A DNA stretch of 64,000 nucleotides. Source: Labyrinthula sp. Ha (Eukaryota > Sar > Bigyra > Labyrinthulida > Labyrinthulaceae). The notes beneath the pieces are model-generated. The model was not told the DNA's origin. It was given only the letters and a program-made list of their open reading frames with translations, and did not search any database. Below are positions 20,134 through 32,263 of the stretch, piece by piece. The stretch covers positions 18,051 through 82,050 of the forward strand of contig JAALGZ010000083.1 in NCBI GenBank assembly GCA_015227615.1, given 5' to 3'. Numbering within the stretch: the stretch's first letter is position 1; each line of letters opens with the position of its first letter. A program made the translations under genes and the position numbers.

Positions 20134-23067
20134 ATGGGAGATAAGGACATCGAGGTAAAGGAAGAGGAAAATAACCTTGTAAAGTTGGAAAGAAGACCTT
20201 CATCTTCCCAAGAGTTGTTTCGTAGTCTTTCTAAGCGCAAAGGTTCGTTAATTTCCAATCCACCAGAACTGGAGAACAGTTTGGGATGGAAGGTTAGCTT
20301 GTGCAAGTTTATCCACGCCAGGCCAGGAAAGTTCTGTATGAGCTGCTGCTGCCTGTTATTTTTCATGACGGTCGTTGGATTGGGCGCGTTCCCATTTCTT
20401 CAAGGAGAAAGTGACATTTCAAATCCAAGTGACCCTGCAAACGTTGCGTTTGATGGAATTCGTCTAGCGCGTGAGGATTTTGATGTGAATTTTGAGGACG
20501 ACCTGACTTTTGAGTCCACAGTAATGCAGTTTGGTTATGTTTGGGAAAATTCAAAACTAGATGACACAGAAATAATTAACGCGGCTAATCTTCAAAGCAT
20601 GTGTGAGTTTGAGCAAATATTATTTCAACAGTTCAATCCAACATTTGAAGAATGTGACCCAGAAACTACTGAAGACGTTTGTATCACAACTGATGGAAGT
20701 TTTTCTGGTCGTGAGACACTTTCAATTGCAGAACTTTTTTATTTAAGACTTGATGAAAACTTCTCCTACTCTGATTGTTTTCTCCTGGAAGAAGAAGATG
20801 TTGAGCAAGCTGTAGATGAGTTTTATGTTGAACTTAACAGTTCTCCAGAAAATGAGCTTCGTTTAGGTTTCTTCGTGAACAGTAACGAACTCAGTACTGT
20901 AGTAAGAAGTTTGGTACAAGTTGGAACACCTTCTGAAGACGAAACTTTAGATGTGCTGTTTGATATAGAAGCAGATATCTTTGAATTCTGTGATAGTACA
21001 AATACTTTTTTCAGAAGTGTTTATAGACAAAAATGCCAAACTGGGGATGTTAGAGTGTTAATTTTCATCCTTGAGTTGTTGGAAGAAGAGTTTAATCGAC
21101 TTATTCTTGCAGATGCAACTTGGATTATTATGAGCTTTATCTTTGTGGGGTGCTGGATGATCTTTTACACAAAATCAAAATTTCTAACCATGTGTTTCAT
21201 GTCTTATATCTTCGCTATAGTCACTTCCTCAATCTTCATTTATAAAGCTATTTTGCAAATTTTATACTTTGATTTTCTCCAAATTTTAGCTATTTTTCTC
21301 ATTATTGGTATTGGCGCAGATGCTAACTTTGTAATTTTAGATGCTTGGAAACAATCGAGAGAAATATTTTCTAAATCTAAAGCTGAAGTTGATGACAGCA
21401 CTGTTGAGTTGCGTCGTTTAATCTATGCACACACTAGAGGAACAAAAACTATTTTCAACACTAGTTTAACAACGTTTTCCGCGTTTATGTTCACGGCAAT
21501 TACTCCCTTGGTTAGTATTTCGGCCTTTGGAATATTTGCAGCTTTGTGTGTTATGATGGTCTATATTTTTTCTCTGACTATGGTTCCAGCTACTATTTTA
21601 GTCTATCATAGAAGATGGGGTTATAAAGTAGAAGAGCAACTTGAATCAAAATTAGAAGAAAACGCCGCAGTTAATAATGAACAACAACTCTCTGGATGGG
21701 ATAAGTTTATTGAAAATGCATATGTACCTTTCTTGCTAAAATACCATATTCCAGTTGTTATTTGCACTGTTATCTTGGGAATCTTGGGTTTAACTGGAAC
21801 CACCCAAATTGAAGAGCTAACAGAACAAGAAAACTTTCTTCCTGATGATCACATGTTGCAAGAGTTTATCAATGTAGGTGTATTTGTAGGTGGTGCTGAC
21901 GAAGAATTTAGCAGAATAACTTTTTCCTTCGGAATTAAAGGCGTTGAAAGAGACATTATCAGTAGATATGCAGGAGATCCGGACGAATATAAAGAAAATG
22001 TTATCTACGATACTGATTTTCAACTTGATATTGATACCATAAATGCAATAGTTAAAACTTGTGATGATATTGTCTTGGAAGAATGCAGAGGTGAAATCTG
22101 TAATGGAGTAAGTTTGCTCGTAACACCCGAAGATGGTGAATATTTGCACATTTGCCCTTTAAAAAATTTTAGTGAATTCCACGAAACAGAGTTTGGATCT
22201 TCTTTGATTGAATCTGATGGTAGTTTTGATGGTGAAATTTCACCCCAACTAATTGCAACTCGTTTAGCACAATTTCTTGATGCTGCACTGGATCTTAATT
22301 TTTATTCTGCTTTTGGTCTGGATAGGGAGAATCAACGAGTTAGATTCGTTACTACAGAGTTTAGAATAGTTGCATCACCTTTTCAACCGGGTCCACAGGT
22401 TCGCGAAACCCGGGATCAACTTAAGGATTTTGTTTCCCGAAGTGAAGAAAATTATGGATTACGTAACGTAAAATTCTCAGCTGATATTTTTATTACTGAA
22501 GCCTCTGGTAGAGCACTGCTCAATAATGCAATTCGTGGTTTGGCAATTACAGTTCCTGTGGTTTACCTGATTTTAATGACGGCTACTAATAATTTCCTAC
22601 TGGCCACTTTCGGAGTCCTTACCATTTCTTTTATTATTATGTCAGTTATGGGAGTTATCGCGGTACCACTTGGGTATCAACTTGGATTGAGTGAAAGTAT
22701 CGTAGTCATTATGATTGTTGGTCTTTCAGTTGATTACAGTGTTCATTTATTGCATATGATGCAGTATGCGGGTGAAAGTGAAGGAGTTGAGACCCGCGAG
22801 CTAAGATTTGCGTACTCGGCAAAGACTATCGCAAAAACTGTTGTAGCAGGTGGATTGACTACACTTGGAGCAGGGATATTCTTGCTAGGAACACAGATTG
22901 TGTTCTTTTTTAAGATGGGCATTATGTTGTCATTGACAATCTTTTTCAGTCTTGTGTATTCTTTGCTCTTTTTAATGGGAATGGAGATTTTATGCGGACC
23001 CGAAGGGGAAAACTTTAATATGGATAAGTTGTTTGCAAAGTGTAGAAATAAAGAGGGGTCAGATTAA
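20134..23067 (+). CDS. RND-superfamily membrane protein, Patched/Dispatched-like with sterol-sensing domain
   Basis: 977 residues from the first ATG (20134). The layout is that of Patched, Dispatched and NPC1: one TM helix near 50-75 preceded by a Cys-rich patch, a first extracellular domain rich in Asp/Glu, a block of five TM helices (sterol-sensing region, about 335-490), a seventh TM near 550-570, a second extracellular domain, and a final five-TM block. The RND core motif is present twice: GIGADANFVILD in the first half, where the second acidic residue usual in Dispatched is Ala, and GLSVDYSVHLLH in the second half with its Asp intact. These Asp residues carry cations in RND transporters. 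A role in moving sterols or lipid-modified proteins is family knowledge; the actual substrate cannot be read here. The gene is intronless and isolated. Confidence 0.85.
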   Translation: MGDKDIEVKEEENNLVKLERRPSSSQELFRSLSKRKGSLISNPPELENSLGWKVSLCKFIHARPGKFCMSCCCLLFFMTVVGLGAFPFLQGESDISNPSDPANVAFDGIRLAREDFDVNFEDDLTFESTVMQFGYVWENSKLDDTEIINAANLQSMCEFEQILFQQFNPTFEECDPETTEDVCITTDGSFSGRETLSIAELFYLRLDENFSYSDCFLLEEEDVEQAVDEFYVELNSSPENELRLGFFVNSNELSTVVRSLVQVGTPSEDETLDVLFDIEADIFEFCDSTNTFFRSVYRQKCQTGDVRVLIFILELLEEEFNRLILADATWIIMSFIFVGCWMIFYTKSKFLTMCFMSYIFAIVTSSIFIYKAILQILYFDFLQILAIFLIIGIGADANFVILDAWKQSREIFSKSKAEVDDSTVELRRLIYAHTRGTKTIFNTSLTTFSAFMFTAITPLVSISAFGIFAALCVMMVYIFSLTMVPATILVYHRRWGYKVEEQLESKLEENAAVNNEQQLSGWDKFIENAYVPFLLKYHIPVVICTVILGILGLTGTTQIEELTEQENFLPDDHMLQEFINVGVFVGGADEEFSRITFSFGIKGVERDIISRYAGDPDEYKENVIYDTDFQLDIDTINAIVKTCDDIVLEECRGEICNGVSLLVTPEDGEYLHICPLKNFSEFHETEFGSSLIESDGSFDGEISPQLIATRLAQFLDAALDLNFYSAFGLDRENQRVRFVTTEFRIVASPFQPGPQVRETRDQLKDFVSRSEENYGLRNVKFSADIFITEASGRALLNNAIRGLAITVPVVYLILMTATNNFLLATFGVLTISFIIMSVMGVIAVPLGYQLGLSESIVVIMIVGLSVDYSVHLLHMMQYAGESEGVETRELRFAYSAKTIAKTVVAGGLTTLGAGIFLLGTQIVFFFKMGIMLSLTIFFSLVYSLLFLMGMEILCGPEGENFNMDKLFAKCRNKEGSD

Positions 23068-23385
23068 TTAAATAGTCTTCGGTCTATAGTTCAAGGTTCT
23101 AGTTTTATTCCGCGTTTTTGTTTCTTACTTAAAGTCTCTATTAGACTGTTGCCGCATCATTCAAACCAAGTATCATTAGAAAGCGCTATGTAATGGTGCT
23201 TCAGGGATGTCTTACTTTTTCACCACCTTTAGGTAAGAAGCTTTCGCTACAAACTTCAGCTAATTACTTGAAATTACTATGGTAAAGCTTCTTAGATAAC
23301 CGACTCATTGATGAGTTTCTTATTTAAGGATAGCTAAGAACGTAAGCAGTTGTCATGAGCGGTTTGCACTACACACCGTGTATAG

Positions 23386-23623
23386 GGGTGCTGAGTAAGT
23401 GCTCAATGAGGACTCATTTTAGCTGTTGAGAAATTTCCCCAGTGACTGAGTAAGTCTCAATCCCACATTGAGTAAAGAATGAGTGAGGTATCAGAAACTC
23501 ATTGAGGATTTATGATTGAGGAATTGACTCAGTGCTTGATTAAGGATCATTGAAGAATTAACTCAAGAATTGACTGCAAATTATTGAGAAATTAAGCGAA
23601 GATTATTACAGAATTGAGCACCC
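23386..23623. repeat. 238-bp element with GGGTGCT inverted ends and internal TTGAGGAATT-type repeats
   Basis: The left end reads GGGTGCTGAGTAAG and the reverse complement of the right end reads GGGTGCTCAATTCTG. The interior is packed with variants of CTCAATGAG, ATTGAGGAATT and GACTCAGTG on both strands. No coding potential. Best described as a MITE-like non-autonomous element whose body is a degenerate minisatellite. Confidence 0.45.
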
Positions 23624-25175
23624 GTACCTGAGTATGACCCGTGCAAGAGGCATTGAGATTAGATACGTGAGTTGAATTATTTTAACAAATTCTCAATCCA
23701 TCATTGTGTCCTTGCTTTGCGAGCACCTTGTTGTAGAAGCACTGCCCCAACAAAACAATTGAATATCTATAACTAAAAGACCTCAACAAATGAATAACTC
23801 ATCTTGGAGTTTATCACAACTTAAATAATCCTAAGGGATTAATCCAAAAAATAGTAATGAAACCAAAAGTTTGAATATAATTCAGCTATTTTGCCAAAAC
23901 GTGTTAACAGAAATTGACAAGCAATAAGAGCATAAGTAAATATATCGTATTCAAAGCGACAAATCTTGCTTTCAGCGTGAGCAGGAGAAAAGGTTTTTCT
24001 GGTGCTCATGGTAAGGTAGAAGGTCAAAGCAATCCCTCTCCATTTTCTTAGGCAAATGGAAAATGTATGTATATTTTACTCAGCGTTGCCCTCTTTTTAA
24101 GGAAACAACAACACCTGCAAAATATTACATTTTCATTTAAATCTCGTTTTTTGACAGAAATAAGCTTTTCTTGGAACAAAACTTTCAATGAGGAGTGGTT
24201 CTGACACTGATATTCTAACCTACAACTCACTGGCCGGGCCTCATCTATGGAAAGCCATTGAAAAATAATGTTTTCTAAATGTATATTACGTAGGCATGCC
24301 TTCTGACATATCATATAATTAATGAAACAACTCCTGTCTTCAAAATGATTTCTAACAAGTAATTAAGGATCTTGATCGCTATTAAATGATTCTGATTATG
24401 TATTAATTGTCAAATAATTTTCGATATCTAATTGTGCTACACTGCCTTGTTCCAAATCGTCAAGAAACTACTTAATTCTTGCATCTTGTCAAGTCATTCC
24501 TGAAAAGGTGCAATGTCATTTTCCATAGTTGGTACATATCAACAATCAAATAAGAAAAATGAAACATTTTAATAAGAACGTATATGAAAAATATATTTGA
24601 GGAATTTATTAATCAAAACATCAATGAATCAGAATCCAACCCTAGCCATATCCAATCAAGGATGACAATTTCTCAGTAATGGTAAGTATTGCCGTAAAAA
24701 CAAGATATAAATCTTATATTTCTTTGTGGTTAAGCGCGGGAATATGTTAGGTATGGAAACATAGATTCTTCATTAGAGTACGAGGGAACACTGACCCATT
24801 TTATTAGCTTATTTTCTGCTCTGGAATTCTTATCAGTATTGGCCGCAACATAAAGTTGAAAGTCATCGTCCACATCAAAACTATTTTTCTACGCAGAATT
24901 ATATATTTTTCGAAGGCTCGCTCTCTTCGCACTCCTTAATAATAAAAAACTGCTAAAGAATGTTAGAAATCGCTGCTCTTAGTATTAATTACATCATAAA
25001 ATATAGATTAAGAGCATCATGCCCCGCAAATTATTGGCAAAATGTCTTATTACTCCTTATTATGAGCAATACCCTGTACAATGTTTTCTAGTCTTGCTAC
25101 TTATTAGATGACTAGAAAGATGCAACTGTCTTCTCATTGCTAATTATCTGTTTCAAACCTACATACTCATAACTA

Positions 25176-25404
25176 GGTGTGGGAAATGATTTTGTAATAA
25201 TTTATCAATAAGAAACTTGACTATATTTCTTCTTGCTTGATTCTGATAATTCCAAAGTCTTTTTGAATGATTATTGCTAATCAATTGAAAACCAAAATAA
25301 AATCAGAATCATTTGAGAGAAATCAAAATCAAAATTTTTTATTGATAATCAGAATCATAATGATTTTGAAGTACTTGTCGAGAATTATTATCAAATTTCA
25401 CCCC
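25176..25404. repeat. 229-bp element with imperfect inverted ends and TTGATTCTGATAATT repeats
   Basis: The left end GGTGTGGGAAATGATTTTG pairs imperfectly with the reverse complement of the right end, GGGGTGAAATTTGATAATAA. Inside, TTGATTCTGATAATT and its complement AATCAGAATCA recur several times, giving an overall inverted-repeat architecture. Size and edges resemble the element at 23386, but the internal repeat word is different. Confidence 0.4.
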
Positions 25405-26098
25405 TGCTCATGACTGGCATGGGGTATTTGTAGATACAGGGCTCAATATATTTTCACTAAAGTAACTGTCACGCTTCAATCATAAGCCGATAATCATCAG
25501 GGCATTAAGCCAATGGCAAGAAGAACAATATCAAGAAAAGAACTTCACTCGAAAACAGTAGCAAGAGTATAATGAAGTGTGGAGGAGCGTCGCTAACAAG
25601 TAGCCATCATCTTATATAGACTAAGCCATTTCATTTGATTTAAACTAAATATGTCTATCGTTCAAGACTTTGTAGCTTAGAGTGTACGTCTCTATTTTAA
25701 TTCCACGGTTCAAATTGTTAAGGTTTGGATCCAGAAATTTATAGTTCTTGCAACTTTCTTAGGAAGATATCTAGTTTCAGATTCTAGTCATATTTAACTA
25801 ATATTATGCATAACCCACAAAACCCTTACGATTTGCAATTATGAACGTCTAAGGTTCAGTTGCTGTTAGTATAGATTCAATAAACCCACCTGTTTAGGAT
25901 AGCACTAACTTGTTGTTATTTTAACCAGTCTAAAGTCACAATAATAGCTACATAGCAGTTGCTTAACTGATTTCAATATTATGATTAGGAGTGTTGAAAT
26001 ATTGAGGAAATTTGTCGTATAATTGAAGATTTTGCACTCTAACTTTTTAATAGTTCCAGAATTCACAGAAGTATCGACTGTCAGAATAAATGTTAATT

Positions 26099-26335
26099 GG
26101 GGCCATGGAGAGCAAATTTATAGTTTTGAGACGTTTTCCCATTTGCTGAATCTGTTTGAGTCATTTTTTATACCATATTGAGCGAGAAATTAGTTTTTCA
26201 TAGAGGAATTTGCCCAAGAAGTCTTTGAGAAACTTTCAAAAACCCTTTAAGAAACTGTTTAAGAATTTATGAAAATTTTTGGAGTTTTGAAAATGGACAA
26301 TTCTGCAATGGGGAAATTTGATATCTGTGTACCCC
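26099..26335. repeat. 237-bp element bounded by GGGG...CCCC with TTTGAGAAACTTT repeats
   Basis: The left end GGGGCCATGGAGAGCAAATTT and the reverse complement of the right end, GGGGTACACAGATATCAAATT, share GGGG and, about 15 nt in, CAAATT. The interior carries repeated TTTGAGAAACTTT and TTTAAGAAACTG words. Its length is almost identical to the elements at 23386 and 50667. Confidence 0.4.
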
Positions 26336-29300
26336 TTGTTATCAGTGAGAGTTTGCTTTGCTTTATTGGTTAAGATCCCAATAAGGATACTGTTTGCCAC
26401 TGAAATTACAATATGCCTGATATATCTGACTTTACCAAATATCCGGTATTGATAACCAATTTTTCAGAGCTGAAACACTGTCTTTTTCAATGAAATGTTT
26501 CAATGCAGGGATCTTCATTTGAGATGACTGTATATTATAGACATGATGTTTATTTCGTAGCACCTTGACTTGACGTATTTAGCTTATTTGACTAAAGATG
26601 GATATAATAATCACCAGTGCAAGATTCTCAAATTCTGAACTCTAAATACACTTAAAGAAACAGTATATGATATACATGTATCCCTATCAGGAAATAATTT
26701 ATGCACTATGGCTTGCATGCTACTCTCGTTATCTCAACCTTGAGAAATATACTTGATACATGGGTGTAAGACATTTTTTCATAGATATATAGTTATTAAA
26801 TGATTTGGAAATAACCTTAAACATATCGAAAAATTTTTAATAACACAAGGCACCTTTAACATATCGATACTCTGTACAACCCTTGTTCATGGTTGACATA
26901 AATATCGTTAAAAAATATATTATATTTGTTGCGACTAATCGATAGATACCTTTGGACAGAATTTGAAAGCAAGACTCTTTGAAGATGTGAGATATCTGAA
27001 GAATAAAGACTTTCAGATTTATTTAAGCTCATTGATGGAGTTGAAAATCGTGTTTATACCAGCCACGTATATTTCTTAGCACCTGCTAAGAAAAATTTTC
27101 TGTCTTTATAGAAAGTAATAAAGAAAGTGTTGAGGCAAACTAGAAGACATTTGTACCACATAGGAACAGCGTCGGGTGACTCTCTACGCGAACAAGAAAC
27201 CTGCAAATTATCAAATCTTATTAGAATAGTACATTTACTCGCAAAAAAGTCACTGTAAATTTTCAAATTAAAATTTATATTTAGGTAAAACTGGAAACAG
27301 AGTAAGTCAAGATGTTGTAGCTCTTAGTAGCAAAAAGAGAGCAATTGTTATTATATTTAATATCTACATCAATGAAACCCCAATAGATCTTAAGAAAAAA
27401 TTACAACCTTAAAGAGGCAGAGAAGATAATTTTTGTATTTTAAATTACAGATAAAAATTTATTTCAAACTCAGTTTAATAACCAGCCGAATCCTAGATTA
27501 TTACGTTTGAATACAAGGACATAAGTCGAAGCGTACAGTTCTAAGAACAGCAGTTGAGTTAAACTACGAAGTTGTGCATATTGTAGGTGTCAATAGTCCA
27601 CAATAGTATAAAATATATGAAGTGCAATTCTTCATTCTAAATAAAATATATGAGATGTTATCCAAGACCTTCTTGTTTAATATTGGATTTTCTTCATACA
27701 CAACATTTTTATATATTGCTATACCAAGAAACCCATCCAGGAAGAGTTTGTCTTAAAGACAGCTAACAATATCCTTCTTGAAAGATTAACTTCACTTAAC
27801 CAAAAATATTCTAGGTGCATATGTTTGACTTGAACATGTAGATGTTTCTTCTAGATTGTAAAATTAAACCTTCAGTGTTAGTAAAGAAAAGTTTTTGACC
27901 TTTTTAACTCAACTAATACTGACCCTTCTCTTAAGACAATGCTTCTCGTACATAGGGTGGAAGTTAATATCTTTATATTTCAATACATCGTAGAATTAAC
28001 ATCCAAATCACATAAATACAGTATACCTTACTCTTGCAAGAAGTTTTATGAACAAGGGTATTGATTACTAACCGATTATGACACCCATTTCCTGTTTTCT
28101 TCATACTTGTCAACGCAGACTAGCTATTCTTACTGCTCCTTGCAATGGCTAGGATTTTGCGACGCCAGAAGTATTCTTTTGCTCTTACCATCTTGGATTT
28201 ACATCTATGGCTAGTTCACATGGCTCTAATACCGTTCCATATACATTTTTGTTACTTTCAGGTGCACAATAGAATCAACCCCCAGGACTTTGTGAACCTA
28301 TAGAACTAGGAATAGTGTAACTAAGAATTACCTTGGCCAGTGCGTCTTGGTGTTCCTGTTAGAGTTTAGATCTCAATCTAAGAATCCCTTAAGTTCCTTA
28401 GTTGCATGAGATCGTCTTTGCCAAGGTTTTTGCAACTTCTTCAGTATAACCCGCAAGATTCTTATTTGATTCTGTATTTCGTTCCGGAGGTTGCGACAGC
28501 AGATTTTCTCAGTATTTCTAAATAGAAAGGTGAGAGATCTATTCAACGGTAGGGTAAAAGAGTATTTCCAATTTTCCGTATTGCTATATGGGAAATGATT
28601 TTGATCAAGAATGTGTCACAATAACAACTCAAAAACCCCTAAATTCAAGCGAAAACAACTTTTTATAGATCAATGCTGGTCTTCTCGAGTCAAGGCTGTC
28701 ACCCAAGCAAATGGCCGTAATTAGTTTCGGATGATACATGCAAGAATGAGGATATAGAAAAAGATATAACTGAGGAACTAGAATACAACACAGGGAATAA
28801 GGTTTGTATCTTTCACGACAGCTGGTATAATATCCCTTCTCAGATGAGTGTTGTTGGCTCGTTTAACTCTCGTACAGACTCATTCTTAACCTCGACTTGA
28901 ACACGAAATTTTTTCCCGCCGCTGTAGTATATTACTACTGCACTCTAGCTCTAAGAAGATAATAACAAAACAAACTATGGGGCTGACATTTCTTCTCTTT
29001 GAATGAGAGGAACTAAGGCCGGCGTCATAGCTTAAGTGTGACAGTGACAAAGCAAATAGAATATTGTTTTATTGAAAGAGTATTGTAATAATGATAACTT
29101 AAAATGGGCTAAAAGAATTCTTCACGAGCAGACTAAGGGCAGTCATTTTCTCTAACATGGTTTTCTTTTTCTTTGTTGAGAAAACAGCTGTTCATGAAGT
29201 ATGAATGTCTCCTAAACAATCCTGTGGCAAACTTGACTTCGGAGACACATTCTTAATAATTAAAGATATCAGGAGCGTTGCTATGTTAAACTTTTAATTT

Positions 29301-29727
29301 TTGATATAGCTCGTTGTAGCTTAATAGCTTTCAGTCCGCAATAGTTATTCTTATCAAGAGGCATAGCTGTCAACTTCCTTTATTACTCAAAGAGTTTTAT
29401 TTTAGTACAATTCAATAATAATTATTGAAATAGTTGAGCTACCTTTTTAAGTCTTCCTTGGCCATCATATTTTTGTACAATCTTTCACTAGTATTGTTTT
29501 CATATTTGGAACGTTAATTCAGCTTATCTTACAGTAACAATATGGCAATACTGCAAAACCCAGAAAAAGTGTACCAAAATTCAACCCGGAGTATCTATAA
29601 TAAAGTAACACGGAGAAAACGGTATATCTTTTCAGTCTAGAATAACAAAATCGGTTTTTGTTTTTAAGGGTTAAAAGAAAGGAGAAAAAATTACAAGTAT
29701 AAAAGAAAAAATACAGAGCACACGAAC

Positions 29728-30279
29728 ATGAAACTATTTGTACCAGGGCTTGTACTTTCTACTTTAGCTGTTTCGCAAGCTAAGTTTGAGTTCCAAGACA
29801 GAGCTCTCCAAGAAGTAGACGAACAATGCTTTGCTGAATGTGTTGATCCGGCGGTGCAGATCATAATCGACGCGTTTAATGGGTTAGAACCAGATATCCA
29901 AGATTTTGTTCTGTTCACATTACAAGTCGATTCGATCGAGGAAGTTGACATTGCGGGCGTCTTGACCACTCTTTTTGATATAGTAGGTTCGTTTGAAATC
30001 TGTCAGGCAGAAATCAACGAGTTGTCTCAACGCTTCCTGAGTTGTGAGATTGTTTGTTCCGATGAAGCATTTACCTGTGAAGAAGTCGAACAAGAAGAAG
30101 TAGATGCATTTTTGGCTGAATTGGAAGAGAAATTAGGTTGTGCTGAAGACGAAGAACCACTAAATGCCTGTGAAAACTTAGCTGCCTTGAATGCAGAGTT
30201 TGGTGCAGCTGCTACTCAAGGATTGGGAGTAGCTGCTTTTGGAACTGCAGTTCTTGCTGCATTGTTTAATATGCATTAA
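29728..30279 (+). CDS. Secreted Cys-rich family protein, eight-cysteine form, probable GPI anchor
   Basis: 183 residues. Signal peptide at 1-18 (cleavage near SQA), then R25-A-L-Q, an R-x-L processing-like motif. Cysteines at 34, 38, 92, 106, 110, 117, 138 and 148 give C-x3-C...C-x13-C-x3-C-x6-C-x20-C-x9-C. The region between is mostly acidic amphipathic helix. The last 20 residues are small and hydrophobic (GLGVAAFGTAVLAALF), typical of a GPI-attachment signal, so the mature protein is probably cell-surface. C34 and C110 are the two cysteines missing from the three minus-strand relatives. No known family was recognised; the fold and function are unknown. It converges on its nearest relative with 71 bp between stop codons. 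Confidence 0.85.
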   Translation: MKLFVPGLVLSTLAVSQAKFEFQDRALQEVDEQCFAECVDPAVQIIIDAFNGLEPDIQDFVLFTLQVDSIEEVDIAGVLTTLFDIVGSFEICQAEINELSQRFLSCEIVCSDEAFTCEEVEQEEVDAFLAELEEKLGCAEDEEPLNACENLAALNAEFGAAATQGLGVAAFGTAVLAALFNMH

Positions 30280-30350
30280 TTTATGTACTTGAAGTTTCTG
30301 CAAAGAATACTTTTTTATCTTTAAGATAAATATTTATCAATTTTTCATAT

Positions 30351-30965
30351 TTATAGACTCAACATTCCAGTAAAAGCAATATTTAACAGTATCAAAATAG
30401 GGGTGAAGATAAAATTTACCCCAGTTCCAGTTTCTGTTTTTGGAGAAGATGTATCTGGATTTGAAGGGGAACCTGAATTAGGTTCTGTAACAAGAGAGTT
30501 TTCATGAACAATTATATCTAACACGTCACAAATACCAAAATCTTCGCGCTCACTACAAAAATACAGGTTAAAGTGGAGTTCTTGCGCATCTATATATTCA
30601 TCACTTAGTTCATCACAGTGATTCACATTATCTTCAAAATACCATTCACACGTTATTAATCTGTAAACATTAAAGTCAATAGAATCCAAACATTCAAACT
30701 GTAAAGCTCCTAGGGAATAAAGCTGATCAATAAGTCTTCTTGCATCCACATCAATAAAGTTCACTTCATTATCAATACCAAGTCTAGTACGAAGAGTTGT
30801 TTCAAACGTAGGATAGACTGCTAAGATCTTATCAAGCAACTCTACAAGACCCTCAGTAAGCGGAAGTTGACACTCTCTTATTTCCGGGGATACATCAAGC
30901 TCACGAAAGTTTGAAGAAGATACCAAACTTGTGGTTGCAAGTAGAAACAAAACTGCACTTTTCAT
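30351..30965 (-). CDS. Secreted Cys-rich family protein, six-cysteine form with stalk and GPI-like tail
   Basis: 204 residues. Signal peptide at 1-18, then R21-E-L-D. The conserved block ECQLPLTEGL starts the domain. Six cysteines at 32, 92, 106, 117, 137 and 146 fit C-x13-C-x10-C-x19-C-x8-C. A Ser/Thr/Pro-rich stalk (about 158-182) precedes a hydrophobic C-terminus (FIFTPILILLNIAF), which reads as a GPI signal or membrane anchor on a likely O-glycosylated stem. It is in tandem with two further minus-strand paralogs. Sequence identity to them is moderate except for the C-rich core, so the duplication is not recent. Function unknown. Confidence 0.85.
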   Translation of the reverse strand: MKSAVLFLLATTSLVSSSNFRELDVSPEIRECQLPLTEGLVELLDKILAVYPTFETTLRTRLGIDNEVNFIDVDARRLIDQLYSLGALQFECLDSIDFNVYRLITCEWYFEDNVNHCDELSDEYIDAQELHFNLYFCSEREDFGICDVLDIIVHENSLVTEPNSGSPSNPDTSSPKTETGTGVNFIFTPILILLNIAFTGMLSL

Positions 30966-31538
30966 ATCTTTTTGTTATTTGTTTTTGCTTCTTATTGGTA
31001 TTTTCGTTTTGTTTGAAATGAGGAACACTTTTTACAAAACTTTTCCCAGCTTTTTCTCAATAACGTACTGAATAAGAGTTAGTAAATTTGTATCGCACTA
31101 ATTTCTTAAAGAGTTCTTATTTTACTCAATTATATCCGGAAAACATGCGTTGGGTTCAGTGTGAAAATGTCCCAGACCTATGTTCCAGAAAATGTAGACA
31201 TACTTCAACGTTCGAACTAAACAAAACAATTCTCTTCTTTAAGAACTGCAAACTATTGAATAAGAACCAATTCTTCAACTGCAATTTATTCACTTTCTTA
31301 TTATTCTTCTAACTCAGTTTTCTAGTTTTAAAAGTTGAAGGTTTACAATTAAACTGATGTTTTTCATGTCATCTCAAACTTCAACCATAAAGTTATCTCT
31401 TGGTTGAGTTCTTAGTTAACTTAAAACTAGAAACACTAGAAAGAAAAATATGTATCTGGGAGTCTACAAGACTCACCTGCTAACTTGCAAGGTTTAATTT
31501 TATGTTATTTAAATGTTAAAGTATTCTTCAGTTCCTTT

Positions 31539-32024
31539 CTATATTTCTTCATTTTCGTCAGTAACAATTGCCAATCCAGCACAGAGATCAAGTTGATACT
31601 CTTCGTCACAAACATAATACTGAAAATGGTTCGTTTGAACTTCCACTGCAGCAGGATCCAACTCATCACAACTTTGAACTCCATCGTCAAAATACCATTC
31701 ACAAGATTTCAATCTGTGAAGATTTTCTTCAACAGAAGCTGTGCAATTGTAAAACAACAAGTTCGTGTCATACATGTGATTTGCCAGTCTTAATGCCTCT
31801 GCATGAAGTAAATCTTCTTCCTCTCCTAACCCAAGACGTAAATGAAGGTAATCTGGAATTCCTGGATTGTTCAATCCCTCCACTGCAAGATCAACAAGAC
31901 CGACTAAAGCTTCAACAAGAGGAAACTGGCATTGTTTTACTTGTGGTGATATTTGTAGCTCACGTAATTTTGAAGCTGTAACCAAACTTTGAAGTGCGGA
32001 ATAGACGAAAACAACTTTTTTCAT
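31539..32024 (-). CDS. Secreted Cys-rich family protein, six-cysteine form without membrane tail
   Basis: 161 residues. Signal peptide at 1-18, then R21-E-L-Q and QCQFPLVEAL. Cysteines at 32, 94, 108, 119, 139 and 148 keep the family spacing (C-x13-C-x10-C-x19-C-x8-C), and ENLHRL-x-x-C is shared with the next paralog. Unlike its neighbours the protein ends soon after the last cysteine (TDENEEI) with no hydrophobic tail; no tail is visible in other frames over the next 100 nt. It may therefore be released rather than anchored, or may have lost its 3' end. Function unknown. Confidence 0.8.
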   Translation of the reverse strand: MKKVVFVYSALQSLVTASKLRELQISPQVKQCQFPLVEALVGLVDLAVEGLNNPGIPDYLHLRLGLGEEEDLLHAEALRLANHMYDTNLLFYNCTASVEENLHRLKSCEWYFDDGVQSCDELDPAAVEVQTNHFQYYVCDEEYQLDLCAGLAIVTDENEEI

Positions 32025-32263
32025 TGTGTTTTGTTATTTTACTCGTTTAAGCCAAAAAAAATACGATTTAAGCCTTGCGTCCATGTGTTCCAAAAAACGG
32101 ATAAAATTGAGTAAAACGAAATCCTGTATGTGAAGAAAAAATATAGAGTAAAAAACAATATGAAGTGAATGAAAAAAGAAAAAAAATAAATATTTAATTC
32201 TTATCTCTGATACTAAACTTTGGGAAAGTATTCCTAAACTTTTCAATTTACCCTATAACATAA

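Larger units (their letters stand above)
23068..29727. other. Gene desert with TIR-like short elements
   Basis: About 6.7 kb without a supported gene. It contains three ~230-240 bp elements with inverted ends (23386, 25176 and 26099). Short open frames at 23839-24027, 24048-24314 and 27054-27266 are AT-rich and motif-free. A 51-codon frame starting near 28146 is noted but unsupported. Confidence 0.5.

Noticed and set aside
28146-28310. 51-codon frame starting MARILRRQ
   Set aside because: Short, no family resemblance, no splice or regulatory context.
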